Shown: positions 1 to 6,587, numbered from the stretch's first letter. The stretch is DNA of 7,878 nt from Hydrogenophaga sp. (GCA_030684755.1 JAUXXN010000473.1:1-7878); one strand, 5' to 3'. Notes: a model not told the origin generated them from the sequence alone. Made by a program: numbers and translations.

Positions 1-1
1 C

Positions 2-1258
2 GACGTGGCCGTGGGCGACTTCAACCACTACTTTGACCACGGCGCCGCCTGGCACGCGCTGACCGAGGCCAACGGCTGGCGCGTGGGCCTGCTGGTGGAC
101 GAAGCGCACAACCTGATCGAGCGCGCCCGCCTCATGCACAGCGCCTCGCTGGAGCCCGCCGCCTTTCAGGCGCTGCGCCAGGCCGCGCCCGCCGCGCTGA
201 AAAAGCCGCTGGAGAAACTGCAACGCCGCTGGAGCACGCTGGCCAAAATGCAGACCCAAGACCACGAAGTGCTGCCCGAGCTGCCGGGGGAGTTCATCAC
301 CACGCTGCAGCAACTGTGCAGCGACATCGGCGACCACTTCGCGCAGCACCCACAAGACGCGGTGGACGGCCCGCTGCAGCGCTGGTGGTTTGACGCGCTG
401 CACGTGCTGCGTGTGGCCGAACAGTTTGGCGAGCATTCGCTGTGCGACCTGACACGCGACACCAGCGCTGGGCGGGCAAAGCACCCCGCGCTGGCTATCC
501 GCAACGTGGTGCCCGGCCCGCTGCTGGCACCGCGCTGGGCCGCAGCGCACAGCGCCACGCTGTTTTCAGCCACGCTCGCCCCCATGGACTTTGTGGCACA
601 TATGCTGGGCCTGCCGGCCGACACATTGCGGGTCGATGTGCCGTCGCCCTTTGCGCCCGAGCAGCTGGCGGTGCGCGTGGCGCCCCACATTTCCACCCGC
701 TGGAGCGACCGCCAGGCCTCGCTCACGCCCATGGCCGAGGTGATGGCGACGCAATACGCCGCCGAGCCCGGCAACTACCTGGCGTTTTTCAGCAGCTTTG
801 ACTACCTGCAGCAAGCGCTGGACCGGCTGCAACACCACCACCCGCAGCTGCCGGTGTGGGCGCAGTCGCGCGGCATGAGCGAGCCCGAGCGCGACGCCTT
901 TGTGGCCCGCTTCACCGAAGGCGGCCAGGGCATTGGTTTTGCGGTGCTTGGCGGCGCGTTTGGTGAAGGCATTGACCTGCCCGGCAGGCGCCTCATTGGC
1001 GCTTTCATTGCCACACTGGGCCTGCCCCAGGTGAACCCAGTGAACGAGCAGATGCGCGCGCGCCTGCAAGCCCTGTTTGGCCAGGGTTACGACTACGCTT
1101 ATCTCTACCCCGGACTGCAAAAGGTGGTGCAGGCGGCTGGCCGAGTGATCCGCACCGAGCAAGACCACGGCACCGTGTGGCTGCTGGACGACCGCTTTGC
1201 GCGCCAGGAAGTGCAGCGCCTGCTGCCCAATTGGTGGTCACAGCCGCCCGCCACCTGA
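2..1258 (+). CDS. Rad3/XPD/DinG-like ATP-dependent DNA helicase, 5'-truncated by window edge
   Basis: This is the C-terminal part of a superfamily 2 DNA helicase that unwinds DNA at the expense of ATP in the cytoplasm, probably in repair or recombination. The frame is open to the left edge, so the GTG at 5 is an internal valine codon; Walker A and any iron-sulfur cysteines lie outside the window. Visible signatures, numbering from base 5: the pre-box stretch GDFNHYFD (residues 4-11), the Walker B box VDEAH (31-35; DEAH at 98-109), the FSATLAP motif (187-193), motif V FGEGIDLPG (319-327) and motif VI QAAGRVIR with its arginine finger region (376-383). This order and spacing are typical of DinG/Rad3 proteins. 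The marR gene starts 32 bases after the stop, so read-through is possible. Family assignment is firm; whether it is DinG itself or the nuclease-associated paralogue common in betaproteobacteria cannot be decided here. Confidence 0.92.
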   Translation, partial: DVAVGDFNHYFDHGAAWHALTEANGWRVGLLVDEAHNLIERARLMHSASLEPAAFQALRQAAPAALKKPLEKLQRRWSTLAKMQTQDHEVLPELPGEFITTLQQLCSDIGDHFAQHPQDAVDGPLQRWWFDALHVLRVAEQFGEHSLCDLTRDTSAGRAKHPALAIRNVVPGPLLAPRWAAAHSATLFSATLAPMDFVAHMLGLPADTLRVDVPSPFAPEQLAVRVAPHISTRWSDRQASLTPMAEVMATQYAAEPGNYLAFFSSFDYLQQALDRLQHHHPQLPVWAQSRGMSEPERDAFVARFTEGGQGIGFAVLGGAFGEGIDLPGRRLIGAFIATLGLPQVNPVNEQMRARLQALFGQGYDYAYLYPGLQKVVQAAGRVIRTEQDHGTVWLLDDRFARQEVQRLLPNWWSQPPAT

Positions 1259-1290
1259 TAGGCTGAGCGCCTTTCTTTTGTCCCGATCCG

Positions 1291-1797
1291 ATGCCCGATA
1301 CCCACGACCCCACCGCCCCACCCGGCCGCCCCCTGCCCGAAGGCGCCATTGAGCTGCACGCCGAGCCGGGACACCTCATCCGCCGCGCCCACCAGCTCGC
1401 CGTGGCCACCTTTCACGACACCCACGGCCGCCAGATCACGCCGGTGCAATACGCCCTGCTGCGCGCGCTGCAAGAAGAGCCCGGCCTAGACCAGGTGACG
1501 CTGGCGCAGCGCGTAGCGCTGGACACATCCACCACCGCCGACATTGCCACCCGGCTGGAGGCCAAAGGCTGGATCGTGCGCGAGCTGCTGGCGCGGCGCC
1601 AGCGCAGCCTGCGGCTCACGCCCGAAGGCGAGGCCATGCTGAACGCCATGCTGCCCCGGGTAGCGCCCATGTACCAGCAGTTGCTGGGGCCACTGGAGCC
1701 CGCCGAGCAGGCCGAGTTTTTGCGCCTGCTGCGCAAATTCGTGCAACTCAGCAGCCCACCCACCGATTCTGAAACCGAGGGAAAACCCGCATATTGA
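1291..1797 (+). CDS. MarR-family transcriptional regulator, candidate regulator of vanAB
   Basis: This 168-residue protein has the size and layout of a MarR-type winged-helix dimer, usually a repressor released by a small aromatic ligand. Helix 1 of the dimer interface lies around residues 22-42, the helix-turn-helix around 67-93 (VTLAQRVALDTSTTADIATR followed by LEAKGWIVRE), the basic wing around 99-111 (LLARRQRSLRLTPEG), and the C-terminal dimerisation helices after that. The first 20 residues are proline-rich and probably disordered. The ATG at 1291 is the first usable start after the helicase stop; no clear Shine-Dalgarno sequence precedes it. The gene ends 87 bases before vanA on the same strand, and that gap carries palindromes suited to a MarR dimer. 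Control of vanAB is an inference: the VanR proteins described in Pseudomonas, Acinetobacter and Caulobacter are GntR-type, so this would be a different solution. I therefore leave the symbol empty. Confidence 0.92.
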   Translation: MPDTHDPTAPPGRPLPEGAIELHAEPGHLIRRAHQLAVATFHDTHGRQITPVQYALLRALQEEPGLDQVTLAQRVALDTSTTADIATRLEAKGWIVRELLARRQRSLRLTPEGEAMLNAMLPRVAPMYQQLLGPLEPAEQAEFLRLLRKFVQLSSPPTDSETEGKPAY

Positions 1798-1802
1798 ACC
1801 GC

Positions 1803-1831
1803 TTGGGTTTGCCGCTTCAAACCCCTACAAT
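1803..1831 (+). promoter_or_regulatory. Predicted sigma70 promoter of vanAB
   Basis: A TACAAT -10 element at 1826-1831 (five of six consensus bases) lies exactly 17 bases after a weak -35, TTGGGT at 1803-1808. Transcription would start near 1838, giving a leader of about 46 bases before the vanA ATG. The weak -35 fits a promoter under tight control. It starts six bases after the marR stop, so vanAB need not depend on read-through from marR. The -10 is good; the -35 is uncertain. Confidence 0.55.
1805..1824. repeat. Upstream palindrome in the vanA promoter spacer
   Basis: GGGTTTG at 1805-1811 and CAAACCC at 1818-1824 are perfect 7-bp inverted arms around a 6-base spacer. The element overlaps the end of the predicted -35 and fills the spacer up to the -10. 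It could bind a dimeric regulator; a protein here would block RNA polymerase. A terminator for marR is a weaker alternative, because no run of T follows the second arm. Confidence 0.6.
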
Positions 1832-1836
1832 TCTCC

Positions 1837-1856
1837 TCATTCAGCATACTGAATGA
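1837..1856. promoter_or_regulatory. Palindromic operator over the predicted vanA transcription start
   Basis: TCATTCAG at 1837-1844 and CTGAATGA at 1849-1856 are perfect 8-bp inverted arms around the 4-base spacer CATA; beyond one mismatch the symmetry continues for two more bases (TC at 1834-1835, GA at 1858-1859). The element covers about +1 to +19 of the predicted transcript. Length, symmetry and position are those of a MarR-type repressor site, and the gene just upstream encodes a MarR protein. Which protein binds is inferred. Confidence 0.65.
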
Positions 1857-1884
1857 AGATCACCCACACACTCCCGGAGACGCC

Positions 1885-2925
1885 ATGTTCCCCCTCAACA
1901 CTTGGTACGTCGCTGCCCGCAGCGAAGAAATTCCCGCCGACCGCCCACTGGGTCGGCGCGTTTGCAACCAACCCATGGCGTTCTTTCGGAACAGCGCGGG
2001 CGTGGTGGCTTCGGTGCTCGATTTCTGCCCACACCGAGGTGCACCGCTCTCGCTGGGCAAGGTCGAAGGCGACACCCTGGTCTGCGGCTACCACGGTCTG
2101 GCCATGGGCTGCGATGGCAAAACCGTGTCCATGCCGTGCCAGCGCGTGCGCGGCTTTCCGGCCATTCGCAGCTTCCCCATCCACGAGGCGCACGGTTTCG
2201 TGTGGGTCTGGCCAGGCGACGCGGCGCTGGCCGACACCGCCCAAGTGCCCCAGTTTGAGTGGCAAGGAAACCCCGCCTTTGGCTACGGCGGCGGCCTGTA
2301 CCACATCGCCTGCGACTACCGGCTCATGATCGACAACCTGATGGATCTGACGCACGAGACCTATGTGCACAGCACCAGCATCGGCCAAAAGGAGATCGAC
2401 GAGGTGCCGTGTCAGACGCGGGTGGACGGCAACCACGTGATCACCGAGCGCTACATGACCGGTATCGAGGCGCCGCCGTTCTGGCAGATGGCGCTGCGCA
2501 TGAACGGCCTGCCCGACGACCAACCGGTTGACCGCTGGCAAATTTGCCACTTCACGCCACCCAGCCACGTGATGATTGAAGTGGGCGTGGCGCTGGCTGG
2601 CCACGGCGGCCACGATGCGCCCGACGCGGTGAAAGCCGCCAGCTGGGTGGTGGACTTCATCACCCCCGAAACCGACACCTCCATTCACTACTTCTGGGGC
2701 ATGGCGCGCAAGTTCAAGCCACAAGACCCGTCGCTCACCGAACAGATCCGCGAAGGCCAGGGCAAGATTTTTTCGGAAGACCTGGAGATGCTGGAACGCC
2801 AGCAAAAGAACCTGCTCGCCTTCCCCGACCGCAAGCTGCTGATGCTCAACATCGACGCCGGTGGCGTGCAGTCGCGCCGGGTGATTGACCGCCTGCTGGC
2901 GGCCGAACAAGGCAGCGCCGCATGA
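1885..2925 (+). CDS. vanA: Vanillate O-demethylase, Rieske oxygenase subunit
   Basis: VanA is the terminal oxygenase that converts vanillate to protocatechuate and formaldehyde, using O2 and electrons from VanB. The 346 residues match the usual family length. The Rieske [2Fe-2S] ligands are C48, H50, C67 and H70 (CPHRG, then CGYHG). The mononuclear iron site is seen in DNLMDLTHETYVHSTSIGQ (150-168): H157 and H162 are iron ligands, D154 is the bridging aspartate between the two metal centres by analogy with dicamba monooxygenase, and D299 is my candidate for the carboxylate ligand. Stretches such as GGLYHIACDYRLMIDNLMDL, PVDRWQIC and LNIDAGGVQSRRVIDR closely resemble Pseudomonas VanA as I remember it. 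GGAG at 1876-1879 lies five bases before the ATG. A relative acting on isovanillate, veratrate or a similar methoxybenzoate is the main alternative. The gene overlaps vanB by 4 bases. Confidence 0.94.
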   Translation: MFPLNTWYVAARSEEIPADRPLGRRVCNQPMAFFRNSAGVVASVLDFCPHRGAPLSLGKVEGDTLVCGYHGLAMGCDGKTVSMPCQRVRGFPAIRSFPIHEAHGFVWVWPGDAALADTAQVPQFEWQGNPAFGYGGGLYHIACDYRLMIDNLMDLTHETYVHSTSIGQKEIDEVPCQTRVDGNHVITERYMTGIEAPPFWQMALRMNGLPDDQPVDRWQICHFTPPSHVMIEVGVALAGHGGHDAPDAVKAASWVVDFITPETDTSIHYFWGMARKFKPQDPSLTEQIREGQGKIFSEDLEMLERQQKNLLAFPDRKLLMLNIDAGGVQSRRVIDRLLAAEQGSAA

Positions 2926-3896
2926 GCCCGTCCAGCCCCACCCTGCTGACTGTGCGCGTGGCGCGCAAGCGCACCGAAGCGCTGGACATTTGCAGCCTGG
3001 CACTGGTTGCCGCCGACGGCACCGCCCTGCCCCCCTTCACGGCCGGCGCCCATATCGATGTGCACCTGCCCGGCGGCCTGGTGCGCCAGTATTCCCTGTG
3101 CAACCCGCCCAGCGACATTGGCCGCTACGAAATCAGCGTGCTGCGCGACGCTCAGTCGCGCGGTGGCTCGGTGGCCGTGCACGACGCCGTGAGCGAAGGC
3201 AGCGTGCTGCACATCAGCCCGCCCAAAAACCACTTTCCTTTGGCAGAAGGCGCCAAACACCACCTGCTGCTGGGAGGAGGCATCGGCATCACACCGCTGC
3301 TGGCCATGGCCGAGCACCTGGCCAGCCAAGGCCACAGCTTTGCGCTGCACCACTGCACCCGCTCGCGCGAACGCACGCCGTTCACCGAGCGCCTGGCCGC
3401 GTCCAGCTTCGCCAACCACGTGCATCACCACGTTGACGACGGCCAAGCCAGCCAAAAGCTCGACATCACCGCCACGCTGCAACAGGCCAGCCCCGGCACC
3501 CACCTGTATGTGTGCGGCCCGCAAGGCTTCATGGACGCGGTGCTGAACACCGCCCGCGCCCAAGGCTGGTCTGAAGAACGCCTGCACCACGAATACTTCA
3601 GCGCTGCTCCGGTAGACACCACAGGCGACGGCAGCTTTGAGCTGGAAGTGACCAGCACCGGCCAAGTGATCACCGTGGCCCCCGCCCAAACCGCCCTGCA
3701 AGCCCTGCTGGCCGCCGGTTTTGACATTCCCATGTCGTGCGAACAAGGCGTGTGCGGCACCTGCCTGACCGGCGTGAAAGCCGGCACCCCCGAACACCGC
3801 GACCTCTACCTGACGCCGGAAGAGCAAGCCGCAAATGACCAGTTTTTGCCCTGCTGCTCGCGGGCAAAGGGTGGGCGGCTGGTGCTGGATTTGTAG
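2922..3896 (+). CDS. vanB: Vanillate O-demethylase, ferredoxin reductase subunit
   Basis: VanB is the cytoplasmic electron-transfer partner of VanA, passing electrons from NADH through FMN to a [2Fe-2S] cluster. It is a class IA phthalate-dioxygenase-reductase type protein of 324 residues, the normal length. Domains in order: flavin-binding barrel with RQYSL (55-59) contacting FMN phosphate; NAD-binding domain with GGGIGITP (118-125) and CGPQGFM (199-204 with the preceding C198); C-terminal plant-type ferredoxin with cluster ligands C273, C278, C281 and C311 (spacing C-X4-C-X2-C-X29-C). The start ATG overlaps the vanA stop as ATGA, so translation is probably coupled; AAGG at 2909-2912 is a modest Shine-Dalgarno sequence. 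All redox-binding residues are intact. The gene is convergent with the hydrolase downstream, with 33 bases between the stops and no convincing terminator. Confidence 0.94.
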   Translation: MSPSSPTLLTVRVARKRTEALDICSLALVAADGTALPPFTAGAHIDVHLPGGLVRQYSLCNPPSDIGRYEISVLRDAQSRGGSVAVHDAVSEGSVLHISPPKNHFPLAEGAKHHLLLGGGIGITPLLAMAEHLASQGHSFALHHCTRSRERTPFTERLAASSFANHVHHHVDDGQASQKLDITATLQQASPGTHLYVCGPQGFMDAVLNTARAQGWSEERLHHEYFSAAPVDTTGDGSFELEVTSTGQVITVAPAQTALQALLAAGFDIPMSCEQGVCGTCLTGVKAGTPEHRDLYLTPEEQAANDQFLPCCSRAKGGRLVLDL

Positions 3897-3929
3897 TCTG
3901 CTCAAGCCAGGCCGTGGCCACCACCCATG

Positions 3930-4943
3930 TCAGTCGCTACCCAGTCGGGGCACCTGGGCTTCCATGTGTTGCAGCAACTTGGGCCAGATGCGCGCTGCCG
4001 CTGTTTTTTTGAACACCCCGAAGTGCCCCACCTTGCGGTGCCCCACCGCATGCGGATGCAGGTGCAGGCGCTCCACCCGACCCTCTGACCCTGCAAAACA
4101 AGCGGCCAGCCCATCGACCGCCGCGACCGGGCCAAACGTTTTGTCGTCGTCGATGCTCCACATCTGCATGTGACCGCGAAACGCGTGCGGCTGGTACCAG
4201 CCTGCGCAGGACGGGTCGTCCCTGAAGTAGCCCGGTGACATACCCCAGCGAGACCAGTCCAGCGCCGCAGCACCTGGCAACGCTTCGCCGCCACCCAGTG
4301 CCCAGCCGGGCAGCCTGCCCGTCAAACGCACACACCAAGGCACCCAATGCCCGAAAAAAACACGGGTGACCGTGCGGTGCCACCCGAACGGCCACAACCT
4401 CCAGTACCCGAGTTGCGAACCCACCGTGATCGCGGCATCAATGCGCTCCAACCCTTGCACCATCGGCAGGCCGTTCCCCCCCAGCGAGTGACCCACCCAC
4501 AGCACCGGCAACTGGCGCTCATGCCGGGTGCTGCGCTCACAAGCAACGTGCAACGCACCAGACAGGTCGTGACGCACCCATTCGCGCATGCCCGTGCGCC
4601 CTGTGACCGCACGGTGAACGCCCATGCCCCGGTAATCAAAGCACAGCACGCTGTATCCACGCTGGGCCAGCCACCGCGCAAAGGCGTGGTAATAGCGCTG
4701 CGGCACCCCAGTCGCCGGTGCCATGACCGCAATGGCCCGGGTCGCACGGTGCAGCGGATCAAACCAGTGGCCGTGCAACGGATGCCCGTCGCTCGCACCG
4801 AACACAAAAGGCTGCATGGCCACCGTGCTCGGGGTCTGCGGGTCGGGCGCCGCGTCGGCAGCGTCCGTTGGCGGCAGTTGGGCGTGCAGGTGTGCAAGGT
4901 CGGGCGAGCCTGGGGCGACAGCCGTGTGCCATTCAGAGGTCAT
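3930..4943 (-). CDS. Alpha/beta hydrolase, substrate unknown
   Basis: A 337-residue alpha/beta hydrolase of the 'predicted alpha/beta hydrolase' group (COG4757-like). The nucleophile elbow is GHSLGG (151-156) with S153. H307 in VGHFG near the C-terminus is the likely catalytic histidine, and one of D265-D267 in SIDDDKTFG the likely acid. An early strand-loop carries MAPATG (74-79), where the oxyanion hole is usually formed, and CFDYRGMG follows at 101-108. There is no signal peptide, so it should be cytoplasmic. The first 42 residues are rich in Pro, Ala and Asp and are probably disordered; the fold proper starts near M43 (ATG at 4815-4817), which is an alternative start. Neither start has a good Shine-Dalgarno sequence, and an in-frame stop at 4980-4982 limits extension. 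The gene is divergent from a lysR gene, its probable regulator. Placement next to vanAB hints at aromatic-ester catabolism, but nothing in the protein proves it. Confidence 0.87.
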   Translation of the reverse strand: MTSEWHTAVAPGSPDLAHLHAQLPPTDAADAAPDPQTPSTVAMQPFVFGASDGHPLHGHWFDPLHRATRAIAVMAPATGVPQRYYHAFARWLAQRGYSVLCFDYRGMGVHRAVTGRTGMREWVRHDLSGALHVACERSTRHERQLPVLWVGHSLGGNGLPMVQGLERIDAAITVGSQLGYWRLWPFGWHRTVTRVFFGHWVPWCVRLTGRLPGWALGGGEALPGAAALDWSRWGMSPGYFRDDPSCAGWYQPHAFRGHMQMWSIDDDKTFGPVAAVDGLAACFAGSEGRVERLHLHPHAVGHRKVGHFGVFKKTAAARIWPKLLQHMEAQVPRLGSD

Positions 4944-4947
4944 GTGC

Positions 4948-4979
4948 GTTTGGGATGGTGCGTTGAGGTGTTTGGGATG
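4948..4979. repeat. 10-bp direct repeat between hydrolase and lysR
   Basis: The sequence GTTTGGGATG occurs at 4948-4957 and again, identically, at 4970-4979, a period of 22 bp or about two helical turns. The first copy begins 5 bases upstream of the hydrolase start codon (leader side), and both lie in the 96-base divergent gap. Repeats on one DNA face suit cooperative binding of a regulator such as the adjacent LysR protein, although LysR sites are more often a T-N11-A dyad. No convincing -35/-10 pair was found for either gene. Confidence 0.6.
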
Positions 4980-5027
4980 TTAGATTTGCTCCATACGCAC
5001 GAATAGTGGGTCTTTGATTGCCAGACT

Positions 5028-5033
5028 GGTGAG
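5028..5033 (+). promoter_or_regulatory. Ribosome binding site supporting the TTG start of lysR
   Basis: GGTGAG is the only purine-rich Shine-Dalgarno-like stretch before the lysR frame and ends six bases before the TTG at 5040. No ATG or GTG lies in frame between the upstream TAG (5004-5006) and the helix-turn-helix, so this site decides the start. A later TTG at 5076 (codon 13) is the alternative. Confidence 0.5.
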
Positions 5034-5039
5034 AAAAAA

Positions 5040-5984
5040 TTGACAAAAAAAACACCCGAACTGTCTGCCACCCGGTTGCATCAGCAACGTCAAGCGCAGG
5101 CACTGGACGCCAACGCGCTGGAACTGTTTGCCCGCGTAGTAGAGGCCGGCAGTTTTTCGCGCGCTGCGCGGCAGCTGGGCCTGACACGGGCGGCCATCAG
5201 CCGGCGGGTGGCCAGCATGGAACAGCTGGTGGGGCAACCCTTGCTGGCGCGCACCACCCGGTCGCTGGGTCTGACGGAAGCCGGGCGCGCGCTGGCCGGG
5301 CGGGCGCGTGCCGTGCACGAAGCGGCCGATGCAGCACGCATGGTTCTGCGCAAAGAAGGGGATGCCTTGCAGGGCCGCCTGCGCATCACCACCATGCGCG
5401 CGTTCGGGCACAGCGTGTTGCTCCCTTTGCTGGCCGATTTCGGCCGTGAACACCCTGGTGTGGCCATGGAGCTGCTGTTCACCGAGCGGCGTGTGGACCT
5501 GATCCGGGAAGGCGTGGATGTGGCCTTTCGCGTTACCCGAAAACCCCCTGAAGACTGTGTGGCTCAGCCCGTGCTGCGGTTTCGCATCGGGGCCTACGCG
5601 GCAGCGGGCCCTGTTTTGCACGACCCGCAAGGCCTGCAGGCGCGGCCCATGCTGATGCTGGAAGGCGGCGCGCAAATCTGGCCCCTGCAATGGCGGCGTC
5701 TGCAAGACGACCATCGGACCCTGGTGGAGCTGCCTTCACACATCAGCGCAGACAACCTGGAGGCATTGGTCGAACTGGCACGCCGAGGACAGGGTGTGGT
5801 GCTGGCGCCCGACTTTTGCGTGCGCGACGACGTGGCGGCCGGGCGATTGCTGAACCTGCTTCCCGACTGGGAGTTACCGATTGCAGAAGGCGACCGCGTG
5901 CAGGCCTTGACCCTGCCCGTGCACACGGCGGGCGCCAACGCACGGGCCTTGGTCCGCATGGTGGCGCAGCGCCTTGGCCCTTGA
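5040..5984 (+). CDS. LysR-type transcriptional regulator (CrgA-like subgroup)
   Basis: A full-length 314-residue LysR-type regulator, a DNA-binding tetramer that senses a small molecule. The N-terminal winged helix-turn-helix spans about residues 24-82, with the recognition part FSRAARQLGLTRAAISRRVA (39-58) and the following GQPLLARTTRSLGLTEAG. A linker helix runs to about 108, and the substrate-binding domain starts at GRLRITTMRAFG (112-123). RRVDLIREGVDVAFRV (150-165) is characteristic of the CrgA-like effector domain subgroup. The frame starts at a TTG at 5040: an in-frame TAG at 5004-5006 closes it upstream, there is no ATG before the helix-turn-helix, and GGTGAG at 5028-5033 sits six bases ahead. 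This gives about 20 extra residues before the DNA-binding domain. The gene is divergent from the hydrolase across 96 bases, the classic arrangement for control of a neighbour. The effector cannot be read from the sequence. Confidence 0.91.
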   Translation: MTKKTPELSATRLHQQRQAQALDANALELFARVVEAGSFSRAARQLGLTRAAISRRVASMEQLVGQPLLARTTRSLGLTEAGRALAGRARAVHEAADAARMVLRKEGDALQGRLRITTMRAFGHSVLLPLLADFGREHPGVAMELLFTERRVDLIREGVDVAFRVTRKPPEDCVAQPVLRFRIGAYAAAGPVLHDPQGLQARPMLMLEGGAQIWPLQWRRLQDDHRTLVELPSHISADNLEALVELARRGQGVVLAPDFCVRDDVAAGRLLNLLPDWELPIAEGDRVQALTLPVHTAGANARALVRMVAQRLGP

Positions 5985-6040
5985 TGGCGAGCTTGCTGAG
6001 ACCAGCAGCAGCCACACCGGGCTGCACGGCACGCCCGCGC

Positions 6041-6430
6041 TCAGGGCCGGAAAATCGCACACAGCTTGTTGCCGTCGGGATCGCGCACATAAGACAGGTG
6101 CAGCGCGCCCATGGCGCCCTGACGCAGCCCAGGAGCATCTTCAATCGACGTGCCCCCATGCGCCACGGCCACATCGTGAAACGCCTGCACCTGCTCGGGC
6201 GACGTGCACTTGAAGCCGATGGTGCCGCCGTTGGCGCTGGTGGCGGCTTCGCCGTTGATGGGCTCCGTCACGCAAAACGTGCCGCCCGCATGGCGGTAAA
6301 AAAGCCGGGTGTGGCCGCTGCTGGCCACGTTGCGCACCGGCTCACCCACGCCGAGCACGCCCAGTGCCGCGTCGTAGAACCGTTTCGAGCGCTCGATGTC
6401 GTTGGAACCGACCATGATGTGATTGAACAT
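6041..6430 (-). CDS. VOC-family protein (glyoxalase/extradiol dioxygenase fold)
   Basis: A 129-residue single-domain vicinal oxygen chelate protein. The two beta-alpha-beta-beta-beta modules are visible: the first from FNHIMVGSNDIERSKRFYD (2-20) to TFCVTEP (51-57), the second from TIGFKC (70-75) to the closing strand in SYVRDPDGNKLCAIFRP (113-129). H4 and E56 stand where the first metal ligands usually lie, but the closing-strand glutamate that normally follows DPDGN appears to be Cys/Ala, so metal binding or glyoxalase I activity is doubtful. I prefer the ATG at 6428-6430 over the upstream ATG at 6505, because AGGAG (+ strand 6441-6445) lies ten bases ahead of it and the conserved fold starts right after it; the longer form would add 25 unrelated residues. 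It is convergent with lysR, with 56 bases between stops. Substrate unknown. Confidence 0.87.
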   Translation of the reverse strand: MFNHIMVGSNDIERSKRFYDAALGVLGVGEPVRNVASSGHTRLFYRHAGGTFCVTEPINGEAATSANGGTIGFKCTSPEQVQAFHDVAVAHGGTSIEDAPGLRQGAMGALHLSYVRDPDGNKLCAIFRP

Positions 6431-6440
6431 GTCTGCTTGT

Positions 6441-6445
6441 CTCCT
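6441..6445 (-). promoter_or_regulatory. Ribosome binding site deciding the VOC start at 6430
   Basis: On the minus strand the bases read AGGAG, ten bases before the ATG at 6428-6430. It is the best Shine-Dalgarno match in the region, and it lies inside the N-terminal extension that an annotation from the ATG at 6505 would imply. Confidence 0.65.
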
Positions 6446-6464
6446 GGGTGGTTGGGTTGAATGC

Positions 6465-6480
6465 GCCCAGCCTGCTGGGC
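6465..6480. repeat. Hairpin in the leader of the first VOC gene
   Basis: GCCCAG at 6465-6470 and CTGGGC at 6475-6480 form a 6-bp GC-rich stem with a 4-base loop. It lies 35-50 bases ahead of the VOC start codon. On the plus strand it is followed by TTTC only, and on the minus strand by GCATTC, so it lacks the T tract of a real intrinsic terminator. It may be an operator or a leader structure. Confidence 0.4.
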
Positions 6481-6587
6481 TTTCGGGCGGGCAACGGTAA
6501 AGCATCCTGCAAGACCTGCGGAACCGGGTGGATATCGGATACGTACCGCATACAGAAGCTGAGGCACACCACTACCGGCAACCCGCC

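Noticed and set aside
566..1168. 200-codon minus-strand frame within the helicase gene
   Set aside because: Antisense shadow of a well-supported helicase frame; no recognisable domain.
1837..3003. Long open frame of 388 codons on the minus strand across vanA
   Set aside because: It lies wholly antisense to vanA, whose metal ligands and family match are clear. Its composition (His, Ala, Gly, Val rich) is typical of an antisense frame in GC-rich DNA, and no domain is recognisable.
2688..3905. Long open frame of 405 codons on the minus strand across vanB
   Set aside because: Antisense to vanB with the same low-information His/Gly/Ala/Val composition; no motif and no ribosome binding site context.
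3897..3929. Terminator between the convergent vanB and hydrolase genes
   Set aside because: Only a short GGCC-GT-GGCC self-complementary stretch is present and no T run follows.
4347..5006. 219-codon plus-strand frame opposite the hydrolase
   Set aside because: Antisense to a gene with an intact catalytic triad; Arg/Pro/His-rich and without a known fold.
5994..6007. Small inverted repeat TGCTG/CAGCA between lysR and the first VOC gene, considered as a terminator
   Set aside because: Only a 5-bp stem, no T tract on either strand; expected by chance in such DNA.
6431..6505. N-terminal extension of the first VOC protein from an ATG at 6505
   Set aside because: The added 25 residues are not VOC-like, the segment contains the AGGAG that serves the ATG at 6428-6430, and a GC-rich hairpin lies within it.
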